DNA of 64,000 nt, from the NCBI GenBank assembly GCA_025345505.1, contig JANVCC010000018.1:7736316-7800315 (forward strand), given 5' to 3'. Below the pieces are notes generated by a model. The model made no database searches and had not been told where the DNA came from. It saw only the letters and a list, made by a program, of their open reading frames with translations. How positions within the stretch are numbered: the stretch's first letter is position 1; each line of letters starts with the position of its first letter. Source of the DNA: Todiramphus chloris collaris (Eukaryota; Chordata; Aves; Coraciiformes; Alcedinidae). The translations under genes were made by a program, and so were the position numbers. This document shows positions 1 to 10,735 of the stretch, piece by piece.

Positions 1-3000
1 CCTGTGCCACCCCTTTGTATGTGATCCAAATGCATCTCAGCAGTCTGAAGTCTTGATAACAGGGAAATTAATATAAAGAGTGCTATTATGTTATCCAATC
101 CTGAAATTAGGTTTATATAACAGTTAATTACTACTTCTTGTGTTAATTTACAAATAACATTTCCCCCTCCTGCAGGAAGAACAGGAAAAGAAGCAATCCA
201 AATGTTATAATCAGCATCACATAGTACCTGCTGGATAGAATGCAACAATAGTGTTATGCTGCCAAAGCAAACCCAGGTGCAAATTTTATAAGTGGAAGGG
301 TAAGAAAGAGGGAAGTGGTGATGTCATTTTCTCCACGAGTCCTCTTGAGTACAGCATGAGTGTACAGGGGGAAGAACATAGTCGCTGCTGTGTAGCTTAG
401 CTGTCTATTGATGGGGAACTGCCCCTTCTAACACACGGGTCAGATTGACTCAGTTGTGAAAAAGGAATGGAAAGATGTGAGGAAAACAAAGACATGACAT
501 CCTATTGCTGTAGACCGAAATATGCATCATTCACTAAATCAGAGGGCAAAAGGAAAGGAAATACATTCTTGTGGAACACACTTCTGTTTCAAGGATTTAG
601 GAGCAAGCACTGTGTATCAGTGATGTGTAATATAGATGGAACACTGTTCATTTAATAACATTTTTTCTTAGCCTTGAGGTAAAGGTTTTAGAAGTCTTTG
701 AGTATGACTGTTTTCAAAGAGGCAGATTCCATCCTGAAGGCATAGATTTAAATGTATATGTGGGCTGCACTCCTTTGGTGTGTGAATTGTACTTCTGCAG
801 CTGTGGTACATCCCTCCTTGCCAGAATAGTGAGAAGGGAGTGCAGGCCATGCTGGGTAAAGTTTTTGTAGCTTCAGACCCTTCATCCTCTGCTACACTGG
901 TGGAATTTATGGCTGAATCAAGCCTCTATAGTGTGAAATGCTAATGTAACCCAAATACATGAGCTATAATCCATAGCCTGGAGGAAGGTCTCTTATCCTT
1001 GTGTCTGGGACTGTGCTACTTTTGTGCTGGTGAGTTGATTTTGCTAGTAAAAGAAGTCTGCTCCTGCCTCCAATCATAGGTGTATATTGTATGCATGCTA
1101 CTCTGCTGAATTTCATATACCCCAGGGTTCCTCATGGTTTAAAAAAAATAACGGGATCAGGACAATGCTACAAGGTGATACCTGTTAGAATGAAAATCTA
1201 GCAAACTTTGGTGATGTTAAAAGCAACTAGATGAGAAATTGTTTTGACTGAAATAGATGTGAACAGTCTCATACGTCTAAAAGATTAGAGGATTTATTAT
1301 ACTCTCAAGAAAATGATAGAAGTAGCTAATGTTCTGGACACCTGCTGTGTCCTTCGTAAAGTGAGATACAGTTTAGTTTTATTTCAATTACTTAATTATG
1401 GCAGAACTGGTTTTCCAAAATCCAACCTTTGCGAGTAATAAGGCTGAGATTCTTCTGTAAGCACAGGCATAATTCTGCACAAAAGAGTAGAAGCAAATAT
1501 ATATAAGGCAACCTGCATGTTGAAAAATAATTAAGTCAGTTTTCTCCTGTAATTTTTATTTGTTGAGAGGCGGTGGTTAATCCCAGACAGTTTTTACCCC
1601 TTAATAAGGTCAGGAGGAAGGCAGAAGGGAGAGGAATAAAGAAATACATCTATAGGTAATTCCATGTTGAGCTGAGCTTGTTAAACCAGCTACTCTGAAA
1701 CTAAAGAGTTCCATGGAAGAAAAGAGGAAAGAGATTTTTCAACTTCCAGAGAGAAGGTAGCAATAAACTGGCTTGATGATCACTGTTGTTAAATTGAGCC
1801 CCTTGGGATGCCATGTAATTTGCTGGTAACGTGAAAGACTTGGGTCTTTAGCGAGCCTGCTTGAACTACTGTCTGGAGGTTCCATCTTTACAGTCCCAAA
1901 TTCTCTAGCACCTTTCTTTGCAGGGGGACCTATTATGCTGTAGCAGTTGATGAACTGCAAAAAGTTAGAGAAGGCAAAAGGCCATTTTCACTGCATGGGC
2001 TAGATTCAAAAGCACTAAGAGTAGCAGGCTGAAGGGAGAAAAGATGCTTTATTGTTCATCCCTAGAGTAACAATGGAGTCATAAAAGATATCTTCAGACA
2101 CAGAATATGTATTTAGAGTGTTGGGAAGTTTTTAGAGCTTTAATGCGGTTTTAATAAAACTGCTAATTTATCAAAAAATCAGAAAGTTTCTAGAATTTCT
2201 TCATATTCTGAGAAGTAGCTCAACTAGTGTGTTAACTCTCCACCTATCAGTAAAAACTATTTTCCCCCCAATACCTCTGCAGAGTGACTTAGTTTCAGAG
2301 TTCCTTAGTTTAACAAGTTCATACAGAGATTTTTCTTCATACCTTAGCACTCTGGCCTTAAAGTCTGTAAATACTGAAACAGCTCAAGGATCTCAGTGGA
2401 TTCTTGCTAGTTCCAGTTGTCACCTTTTTTCCAGAACAGACAATTATATTCTCCCAAGAGTATTAATTTCCTATTTGCAAGGTCTTTTGGTTTTCTTCTC
2501 ATTAACTTGGAAATCTCCCATACCAATAGCCCATTTCTCAGAGAAGAAAAAGAAAGTACCTGTACTCCCACCTAACCATGAATAACATTTTCCATTCTGG
2601 CTGTCAAAACAAGAGCAGGACAACTCTGTCTCACAAGCCATGTGTTCTGATCCCTATATTGAGAATATCTGTGCAAGATTTTACCTTTTTGTTATGCAGA
2701 AAGATGCAATAATTTATATTGTTTGCTCCTGAGTGACAAGTGAGCACTGACCCAATCTAGCAAAGACAACTACAATCATAAATTAGCAACGAAAAAGTAA
2801 TGAAGTTTTAATGGTGCTTCTTAAAGGTAATTTGATTTACTGACATAGCAATAGGTGCCAATATTGAATGAATACTCACAAAATATTTCTGTGGGTATGC
2901 ACTCAAGTAAAATAATTGAATTCTCCACAGTAACTTTTTCACTCCCTCTGTGTTTGCCTTTTGTGAATATTCTATAAAGTGAACTTAATGGCATAATGAA

Positions 3001-5539
3001 TGTGATGATTGGGAGATGCAAATATTATCATTGTAGTTCTGAATAGTTTTAGTGAACTTGGTGCTAGTACTCTTCCAATTTTATTTTTTTTTCACCAAAA
3101 CCTCATAATTTCTATTGCACTCTAGATAAGTAAAAACTATTTCCCTCAGTCTTTGACAAAGTGGGAGTAGTGTGGCTGTGGAAAACAAAAGAAATACTTT
3201 CATCAGAAATGGATGCTGTTGCAACAAAATAGCATCTAAATTCATAGTTGCAATATGTGGTTTAGCAACTGTGACATTTAAAACCCTGCACCTTTCTGTT
3301 TGTGAGCATCCTGGGCAGCCCTTTATGTAGCCGCCCCTCCCTTCCCTCCATCCAACCTATAAAGTCAGAAAAATCTGCTGAGTGACCAGAAACAATGTTG
3401 CACCATTCAGATCCACTATTAGAAAATAGTCATAGCCATTTTAAAGTCTATTTTTGTATTTTTACAAGAAATGTATGTGTACCTGCAATCTGTGAACTTT
3501 GAAGGATGATACAGGGCCATGGGAATTTCTATACTACAGCAAATATTTTCCAGGTCATCCAATATTATATTTTTGACAGAAAGCCAATATCAAACACTTC
3601 AGATAAAGAGAATGAGAAATCCTCTTATGGATAATTATGTTATAACCTGGCCAGTCCAAAACTCTTTCATTTAGTGGTTGTCTCATATTCTGAAATGCTT
3701 CCAATAGTCAGAGGTGACTGTTTCAAAAGCCAGAGATATAAAATCTTATTTTCTTTTCTGATAGTCCAGACTTCTATGAGTCTCAAGAAAGATTTCCAAA
3801 TTGCATTGAAAAGACAGTAAAACCAGAAAACTTCGTGTGGAAAGTGAAAGTCTTCATTATTTTGCACTGGAGGGGGTAGGTGTGGTGTAGGAAACAGAGG
3901 CGACTAAATTCCAAATTTTCAGACAAGTAGATTTCATTATGTAAATACTTAAAATTTACTGAAATTAGATAAAATTTTGATTTAACTAAAAATATATTTC
4001 TAGAAAAATTATATTTTACAAGCTAGTGAAAGCCCTAAGGCAAGTACTATTTGCAGTTGATTTTAATAACATTTTACTGAAAAAGAATGTTTTTCAGACT
4101 ACAAGCTCTAACTTTTCATTATCATTAATTCACCTCCTGTTCAGTTTAGTTGATGGTTTCTTCAGTCTACATAGAAATTTCTTGCTGTTTTTCTCATCTA
4201 AACCTTCTCACCTCAGAATCATCTCAGGAGTTTTTCACATCATGAATAATCTAAAGCACAGGTGAATCAAGGCTCTTTTTTTGCTTTTACTGAGTTTAGG
4301 GTAAATGTTTGCACAGGATGGGTAAGACACATTTAAAGAGCACAGATTGTCTGTGGATTCCCTAGAAATAGTCAGTTTTCAGTAGCTGAAATACACATTG
4401 AAAGAGGATACTGAGATGTGTAGTTTTCAAGGGAGAGCTTGACTCAACTTAACTCCTGTAATTTTCTAGCTTCTTGCTTAAAGTTTTGGGTGGGTGGTCT
4501 GCACTTTGCAGAATGTATTATCTGCTCTTTAATCATGTTTTTGTTTTTTTTTCTTCAGTATCTACTGCTCTATTATGTCTTTCTGTTATTTAATGTATCC
4601 AATTACAAACACGTCTTTCAAGTATCCTTTAAAAAGTATAACAGCAGCAAGTGTTACTTATGTCCCCAACAGTCTCCTATATACAGAGTTTACAGAGTAA
4701 AAAAGAGAATGTAAATTCACTCACAGTATTATATTAATTACTAGGAGAGCAAGAAGCCCATATGCTTTAAAATTTGTACATATGTTCCTTGGCTATTTGC
4801 TCTCCCCAGTGCAAGTGTTCCTAGAAAAGTTGAATTTGTCACTTTTTTAATTTCTTACTGAGAGTTGGCAAGAGTGTTGTTCCTCCTGTCTGAAGACTGC
4901 CAACCTAGATACTCAGGGAGAAGTAAGGACCTCTCTCAGCACTCTTGAAGGGATGGTGCTGAATTCCCTTTACCACATACTTAAGATATATAGATAAATA
5001 TATTATCTCTTCTACAAATTAATTACTTCCTTCACTCTTTCTGCTTGGTGCATCGTCTTCGTACAGTAGGCAATTAATGATGTTTATTCAAAAGGAACAA
5101 CTTTGAAAGCTGTCTTTTCACTGTATATCCATATACTCCTTAGAAAAACCTTCCTTTCTCCACCACATTGCCCTGTAAATACCTGGTTACTGGGACAAGT
5201 ATTACACAAATCCCTGAAGAATGATCAGCAAACTTAAATTTCTCTTCTGGTTCTTTAAGTTGTTTCTTGGAAGTGTTATTAAAGCATCTTACATGAATTC
5301 ATCTGCCCCAGAGACAAATCAGAGAATGGTGATCTGGCAGCCGGGATCTAAGGCAAACAGGGAATACTAATAAAGCAATACTTTGAATGCACATAGATGA
5401 AAATAGAAGAACTATGTAATTTTCACCAGTGCCTCATCTAACCAAGGATCTGCTTGCTCTGTGATTGGGGCAGTGATTGGTGTATTAAGGATAGCTGTTG
5501 CTTAGTCATTCTGGGGACCATGACCATCCATTTGTCATT
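1..5539. other. AT-rich non-coding stretch, no recognised feature
   Basis: I see no gene, RNA gene or recognisable mobile element here. Open frames are short and resemble nothing I know; the longest is 118 codons at 2229-2585 on the plus strand. A small GC-richer patch with a CCGCCCC box followed by TATAAAG at about 3330-3366 resembles a promoter in isolation but has no transcript evidence. Confidence 0.6.
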
Positions 5540-5905
5540 ATAGAATCATAGAATCATAGAATGGTAGGAGTTCAAAGGGACCTCTGGAGTTCATTGAGTT
5601 CAAGCCCCCTGCGAGAGCAGGATCACCCAGGGCAGGCCACACAGGAACAGATCCAGGAGGGGTTTGAAAGTCTCTAGAGAAAGAGAACCCACAACCTCTC
5701 TGGGCATCCTGTGCTAGGGCTCTGTCACTCTCATAGTAAAGAAGTTTTGCCTCACGTTGAGGTGAAACTTCCTGTGTTCCGGTTTGTACCCATTACCTCT
5801 CATCCTATCACAGGGCCCCACTGAAAAGAGACTGGCCCCTTCTGCTTCACACCCACCCCTCAGATATTTGTAAATATTAATTGCACCCATAACAATAAAA
5901 CAGCT
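5540..5905 (-). mobile_element. CR1 LINE, 5'-truncated 3' end
   Basis: This is a minus-strand CR1 fragment. Its 3' end lies at the low coordinate, where the reverse complement of the tail octamer (ATAGAATC) is repeated three times at 5540-5564. The minus strand encodes the degenerate C-terminus of ORF2 (roughly 5714-5890), with recognisable pieces such as YKYLRGGC, CDRMRGNG and HRKFHLNVRQNFF. The wording EHRKFHLN and the three-octamer tail place it with the same subfamily as the copies at 15600-15913 and 35725-36027. The 5' break is normal for LINEs, which usually reverse-transcribe incompletely. No target duplication is visible, as is usual for CR1. Confidence 0.93.
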
Positions 5906-7206
5906 TTTTCTGATGCCCGGAGGGAAAGCCATATCCTAAATGCATCCATACTATGTTAGCCTCTGAAATTGGTGATATGGAGGAACAGATACATGCAAAC
6001 TGCCTATTAGCTGCAGTTCTTGAGCCACAGTAACTTTTGTATCCAGCTGAGGATCTAGCAAGATCTCAGAACAAAACTGTTCCAGGAGCTTTTCCAGTAA
6101 TTTACCAGAATGGACAATTGACTACATCACCTATGCTGGGACCTGTTTTAATTTCCTACTGTTTTCTACTATGTACATACTTGCAAATATATAGATTAAC
6201 AGATATATGTACATGTGTATGTGCACATACAATATAAGAACTGTATAAAAATGGTCTCTAACAGACTTGTAAAATTCAGCCTCAAGCTCCATGTCATGGT
6301 ATCTTCATTGGCTAAATTAAAGGCAGTGTGAATATGCTGATACATGCTGCAATCACACATCTTACAGTGTAGACATACCATAATAATGAGTGTCAGTTAA
6401 GCTCTTGGTTCAGCTCTAATCATTTTTCACTGCTCTGCAGTACAATGAATGCATTTCATCTGCGAGTGGAGAGTGCTCCCAGCAGAGGGAAATTCTCTAC
6501 TTGTATAAAGCCAGCACAGCTGATTCCCACAAATACCTTGTCAACCCTGTGGGATGGACACACACTAGATGAATAACAGAGCAGAAAGAGAGCCTTTCAC
6601 TGTTCTCATAAAAATACTGTAAGTAAAAGAGCCCTCAAGTTATTTTAAATGAGGTCACACTACCACTGGCTTTCCTATCTTCCTTTCTGAGTGCAGAAAT
6701 ATGGCCATGTTTGATTGTACAGTTTTTGAGAATGAAGCAAAACAAAGCAAACTCTTGTGTATTAACTGTTTGTCTGTGGTGTGCTGAGCAGAAGCCAAAG
6801 GTGGATACAAGGTATGTATCTTTTGTGGAGAGGAAAAAAGTAGGACAGAATATTTGTTCATGCATAAAGGTATCAGATCACTATGGATCTCCCTTTTTAG
6901 ATGCAGAAATAAAGGTAGAGGAGAAGATGCTGAGAAGCTGAAGGTGCACTGACTTGTTCAGAAGAGCCTTATGTCACCTTTATAATTCAGATGTATTTTT
7001 TCTCAAACATTCAGGTTCTATGAACAAAACAAAGAATAAACTCAGTTCTTCTGTGCATTGCTGTCCTATATGCACTCACAAGTATTAGTTTTACTACTTT
7101 GCCTCTATTACCCAGAAGCTCATTAGCCCTTTCCTTCCACATTATCTGTACTTTTAACCTCTACCTCTTCCATCTGCACTGTCCTACTGTTCCACTTTCC
7201 ACTAAC
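5906..7206. other. Non-coding spacer between CR1 copies
   Basis: No gene or repeat is recognised. A short alternating purine-pyrimidine patch at 6170-6235 contains a 16-base perfect palindrome (6216-6231, core GTGCAC). The open frames of about 70 codons at 6635-6941 overlap on both strands and look like chance. Confidence 0.5.
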
Positions 7207-7284
7207 TCATAGAATACTTAGGCTGGAAGGGACCTTAGAGATACCTAATCCAACCTTCCCGACATGGGCAGGGATGACTCTCAG

Positions 7285-8160
7285 CTAGATTGGGTTGCTC
7301 AAGGCCTCATCCAACCTGGCCTTGAACACCTCTAGGGAGGGGGCATCCACAGCCCCTGTGGGAAATTTACTCCACAGTCTCACCACCCTCATACTGAAGA
7401 ATTTTTTCCTAAGATCCGATGTAAACCTATTTTCCCTCCGTTTAAAATCATTTCCCCTTGTCCTATCACTGGACATTCCTGAGAAGAGTCCCTCTCCAGC
7501 CTTCCTGTAGGTTCCCTTCAGGAACTGGAAGGCAGTTATAAGGTGCCTCCAGAGTCTTCTCTTCTCCAGGCTGAACAATCCCAGCTCCCTCAGCCTGTCC
7601 TCGTTGGTGAGAACAAGGTCTAGCATGGCATCTCTCCTCGTTGGTTCCTCTATCGCTTGGAGAAGGCAGTTATCATCAATGCATTCCAGAAATTTGCTGG
7701 ATGGCTTATACACTGCTCTATTGTCTCTCCAACTGATACTGGGGTGGTTAAAATCCCCCAGGAGGACTAGGACTTGTGAATGAGCAGCAACTCTGTGAAG
7801 GGTCTCATGAACTTGATCTTCCTGGTCAGGTGGTCTGTAGCAGACCCCCATTGTAATGTCTCCTTCCCTTTCTTTCACTCTGGCCTTTAGGCACTCAGTC
7901 TTTTCATCACCCCTTGCCAGGTGGAGCTCCATGCATTCTAGCGGCTCACTGACATAGAGGGGACCACCCCCTCCTCATTGCCCCTGCCTGTCCTTCCTGA
8001 AGAGCTTATGCCCTTCTAATCCAACACTCCAACCATAGGAGTCATTCCACCATGTCTCCATGATGCCAATCAGATCATAGCACTGTAAGCACGCAAACAT
8101 CTCTAGCTCATCTTATTTATTGCCCATGATGCAGGCATTTGCATAATGGCATTTGAGCTG
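7285..8160 (-). pseudogene. CR1 ORF2 remnant: endonuclease fused in frame to C-terminal domain
   Basis: ORF2 of CR1 normally encodes an apurinic-type endonuclease, a reverse transcriptase and a conserved C-terminal region. The beginning (8160-7933) is broken by stops but shows GIMETWW and LFRKDRQG. From 7932 to 7285 there is an uninterrupted 215-codon frame. Residues 27-115 are endonuclease (MGVCYRPPDQED, LLGDFNHPSISW, LDLVLTNED), then residues 113-215 are C-terminal domain ([25 protein letters not shown]). The join lies at about 7598-7606, within the residues EDRL, which occur in both parental regions. Several hundred codons, including all reverse transcriptase motifs, are lost without breaking the frame. 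Confidence 0.88.
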
Positions 8161-8294
8161 GGCCCCTGATGAAGTACCTGGAGTCCCCGAAGCTGACTCA
8201 CTGGCTGGTACAGCCTTCAGTTTCCCCTGTTCATTGCCCATGCCATGTGCATTGGTATTCTCTCTGCATAGTCCCATTCCATCCCCACCCTCCT

Positions 8295-9370
8295 TCAAAT
8301 GTAGTTTAAAGACCTTTCAATCAGCCCTGCTAGTTGTTGCCCCAGGATTCTCTTACCCCTTTGAGACAAGCATTTCCTATCTGTAGTCAGCAGGTCTGGG
8401 GTCTTGTAAAGTAGCCCATGATCAAAGAACCCAAAAAGCTGCCACTGACACCAGTTACATAGCCAGGCATTAATCTGCTGGCTTTTCCTGTTCATGCCTT
8501 CATCAAACATAGCTAACGGTGGGAGAGAGGCAAATGCAACTTGCACTCCCGATCCCTTCACCTTTTGTCCCAGGGTCCTGAAGTCTTTCTTCATTGCTCT
8601 CAGGTTTCTTGTTGAGGTTTCATCATTGCCTACTTGGAAAATCATTAACGGGTAGTAGTCAGATGATGGCCTAGGGTAGGAAGTTTTCTCAGTATGTCCT
8701 TAACCCTGGCTCCAGGGAGGCAACATACTTCCCTAAGGAGTGGATCAGGTCTGCATATAGGACCTTCTACACCCCTCAGAAGCGAGTCCTCAACAACAAG
8801 GTCCCGTGTTTTTTTCATAACTGCAGATGTTTTGATCTTAGATTTTCTCCGTCTTAGCCTCTGCAAATAACACAAACTAGGCAAGCTGTTGTAGCTGCCA
8901 TTGTTTGGTCTCCCTTGCAGAACATCATTCTCCTTGGTATCTGGTTCACCCAAAGCAGCAAATCTATTTTTCAGAGGCAAGGGAGATTCAGTGGTTACGT
9001 GAATGAAGCACCTGGCAGGAATTTGTCTCCAATGTTCCCTACCTTCTAAGTCAAGGTGAGAGGATAGGGAGCCCTCAGAGTCCTGCTTTCTGTGTGGCTG
9101 TTGGGACTGTTTCAGGGAAGGTAGAGTCTGACTCCACCAGTCCAGCTCTCTCTCATGCTCCCTAATGGTCCTCAGCCTTTCAACCTCCTCTTGCAGCTCT
9201 GCCACGAGGCTGAGCAGGTCATTTACCTGCTGGCTCGGAAGGCAGGTATTGTCTCTGTAGTCACTCATTGCCAGGCTCCAGCACTCCCTGCAGCCAGAGG
9301 CCTGGACACCTGTTTGTGTGGGACCTCTCTCTTTGTTTCCATGTTTCTTTTGGCAACAGCCTTTGGCCAT
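8295..9370 (-). pseudogene. CR1 ORF1: coiled coil plus SGNH/GDSL esterase-like domain, frameshifted
   Basis: CR1 ORF1 proteins are nucleic-acid-binding chaperones that in many CR1s carry an SGNH hydrolase (esterase) domain. Here the N-terminus has cysteines (GCRECW), then a predicted coiled coil at about residues 47-75 (VNDLLSLVAELQEEVERLR), then the hydrolase blocks: DSLLRG (the GDSL nucleophile serine kept, the preceding glycine changed to E), GNDET (block III) and a C-terminal DRKCLS where the family has D-x-x-H, so the catalytic histidine position reads cysteine. One frameshift near 8660 separates the first 241 codons (9370-8645) from the last part (8645-8295); translation of the next frame continues the domain immediately (SDYYPL). 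With one frame break and no stop within either part it is fairly well preserved. It cannot make a full-length active protein as read. Confidence 0.85.
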
Positions 9371-9610
9371 GTTGCAACCATAGCTGGACCTGCCAAGCGA
9401 CTAAACGCGCAGACTCTGGAGACACAGCCCAATGGCTCTCCACAGGCCCCTTCCCACCCTTGATGGATGTGCAGGGGTCTGGGATCTCCTGAGGCATTTA
9501 AATACCTGGCTGAGGCTGCAGCTCTGCCCACACCTTGCCTGCCTCTCTTGCAAGAGCTGCCGGCTCGGTGGGGGAGGTCACTGCACTGGCCACGTGGAAC
9601 CCAGTTTTGG

Positions 9611-9953
9611 GTAAGAAAGAACCCTGTGCACCAAGTTCTGCTGCTCTGACAAACTGCTGCAAGGATGGTCTGATTCTGAAAGCTTATCTCAGTGACTGAT
9701 CACTCTTGTCAGTGAAGGAGATAGCTTCTGAGTTGTGTGCAGGCTGTCTAGCCAGCCAGGATTGATGAAACAGTTGGCTAACAGCAGGCCAACCAAACAA
9801 ATCAATGCTGAACTCTTCTTGAAGATTTCCTTTCAGTGGGCCACTAATTTGGACCTTCCTAATTGGCCAAGCTTCTGATTTTGCTGAATGTGTGAGAATT
9901 TTATTATTCTCCAGGGCCTGACCCCTATTAAAAATACTGAAACTGACTAATTG
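9611..9953. other. Unassigned sequence between two CR1 copies
   Basis: This GC-richer stretch lies between the 5' end of the minus-strand CR1 and the start of the next plus-strand CR1. It may be part of the 5' UTR of the former, or an unrecognised older repeat. An open minus-strand frame runs through it into the neighbouring CR1 (9684-10187), but I recognise no domain. Confidence 0.35.
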
Positions 9954-10144
9954 GAGGAACACTGGGACAGGTTGTCCAGGGAGGTGGTGGAGGCCCCATT
10001 CCTGGAGACATTCAAGGTCAGGCTTGATGAGGCTCTGAGCAACCTGATCTAGTTGAGGAAGTCCCTGCTTACTGCCTAGGGGTTGACTAGATGACCTTTG
10101 GAGGTCCCCTTCAACTTGGGACTTCTTTGAATCTATTATTCTAA
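9954..10144 (+). mobile_element. CR1 LINE, short 3' end fragment
   Basis: The plus strand reads through the last part of a CR1: the codons for GQVVQGGGGG-like C-terminal ORF2 sequence, then the conserved 3' UTR phrases around CAACCTGATCTAGTTG and TAGATGACCTTTGGAGG, ending with a decayed octamer tail (AATCTATTATTCTAATGG, 10127-10144). The element is about 190 bases, truncated at its 5' end. It lies tail-away from the minus-strand CR1 to its left. Confidence 0.9.
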
Positions 10145-10284
10145 TGGATTCAGAATTTATTAGGTGGGTATAGCAAATAGAAGACACATCATCTAAGTTT
10201 GATTTCTTTAGGAAACCATGCTAAACATGGTACATTACATAAGTACATTACAGTCACAAGACAGCAAGATAGATATTACAGTAT

Positions 10285-10735
10285 AAGGGCCATGAAGATG
10301 ATCAGAGGACTGGAAGACCTGCCATATGAAGAAAGGCTGAGAAAAATAGGTTTGTTCAGCCTTGAGAAGAGAAGGTTTAGGGGAGACCTTATTAACATGA
10401 TAATTATTACCATAATTATTACATAAAAGGTAGCTACCAAGAAGATGGAGACTCTGTTTTTACAAGGAGTCACATGGAAAAGACAAGGGGTAATGGGTAC
10501 AAGTCTCCTGGGGAGATTCCAATTAGTCTCCAGAAGATAATTTTTCATGATGAGAACAATTATACATTGGAATAATCTCCCAGGGGAAGTCATGGATTCC
10601 TCTACACTGGACAGTTTTAAGACTTGACAGAGTGCTGTGCCATCTCATTTAAACTATATATATCTAGTTTACCTTAAAAGGTTGCACTAGATGATCCTTG
10701 AGATACCTTCTAACCTGCAATTCTATGATTCTATA
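10285..10735 (+). mobile_element. CR1 LINE, 5'-truncated 3' end
   Basis: The plus strand encodes the ORF2 C-terminal region ([29 protein letters not shown] at 10290-10390), then the 3' UTR with CACTAGATGATCCTTGAG and the octamer tail ATTCTATGATTCTATA at 10720-10735. An AT-rich patch of about 30 bases (ATAATTATTACC repeated, 10400-10427) sits inside the coding remnant and looks like local expansion or mutation. The element is about 450 bases and clearly degenerate. Confidence 0.9.

Larger units (their letters stand above)
7207..9610 (-). mobile_element. Nearly full-length CR1 LINE with internal ORF2 deletion
   Basis: This minus-strand CR1 runs from its 5' region (about 9610) to its 3' end (about 7207), 2.4 kb instead of the roughly 4.5 kb of an intact CR1. 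In transcription order it holds a GC-rich 5' segment, ORF1 (9370-8295), the start of ORF2 with the endonuclease (about 8160-7610), then directly the ORF2 C-terminal region and 3' UTR. The whole reverse transcriptase is missing. The exact 5' limit is uncertain; GC-rich sequence similar in feel continues towards 9640. The tail octamer has decayed to a single TCATAGAATAC-like copy. It is the only copy in the window that keeps a contiguous ORF1. Confidence 0.9.

Noticed and set aside
2229-2585. A 118-codon plus-strand open frame
   Set aside because: No recognisable motif, no promoter context and no matching neighbour; probably chance.
9684-10187. A 167-codon minus-strand open frame
   Set aside because: Its first half is antisense to the CR1 at 9954-10144, and the rest shows no domain.
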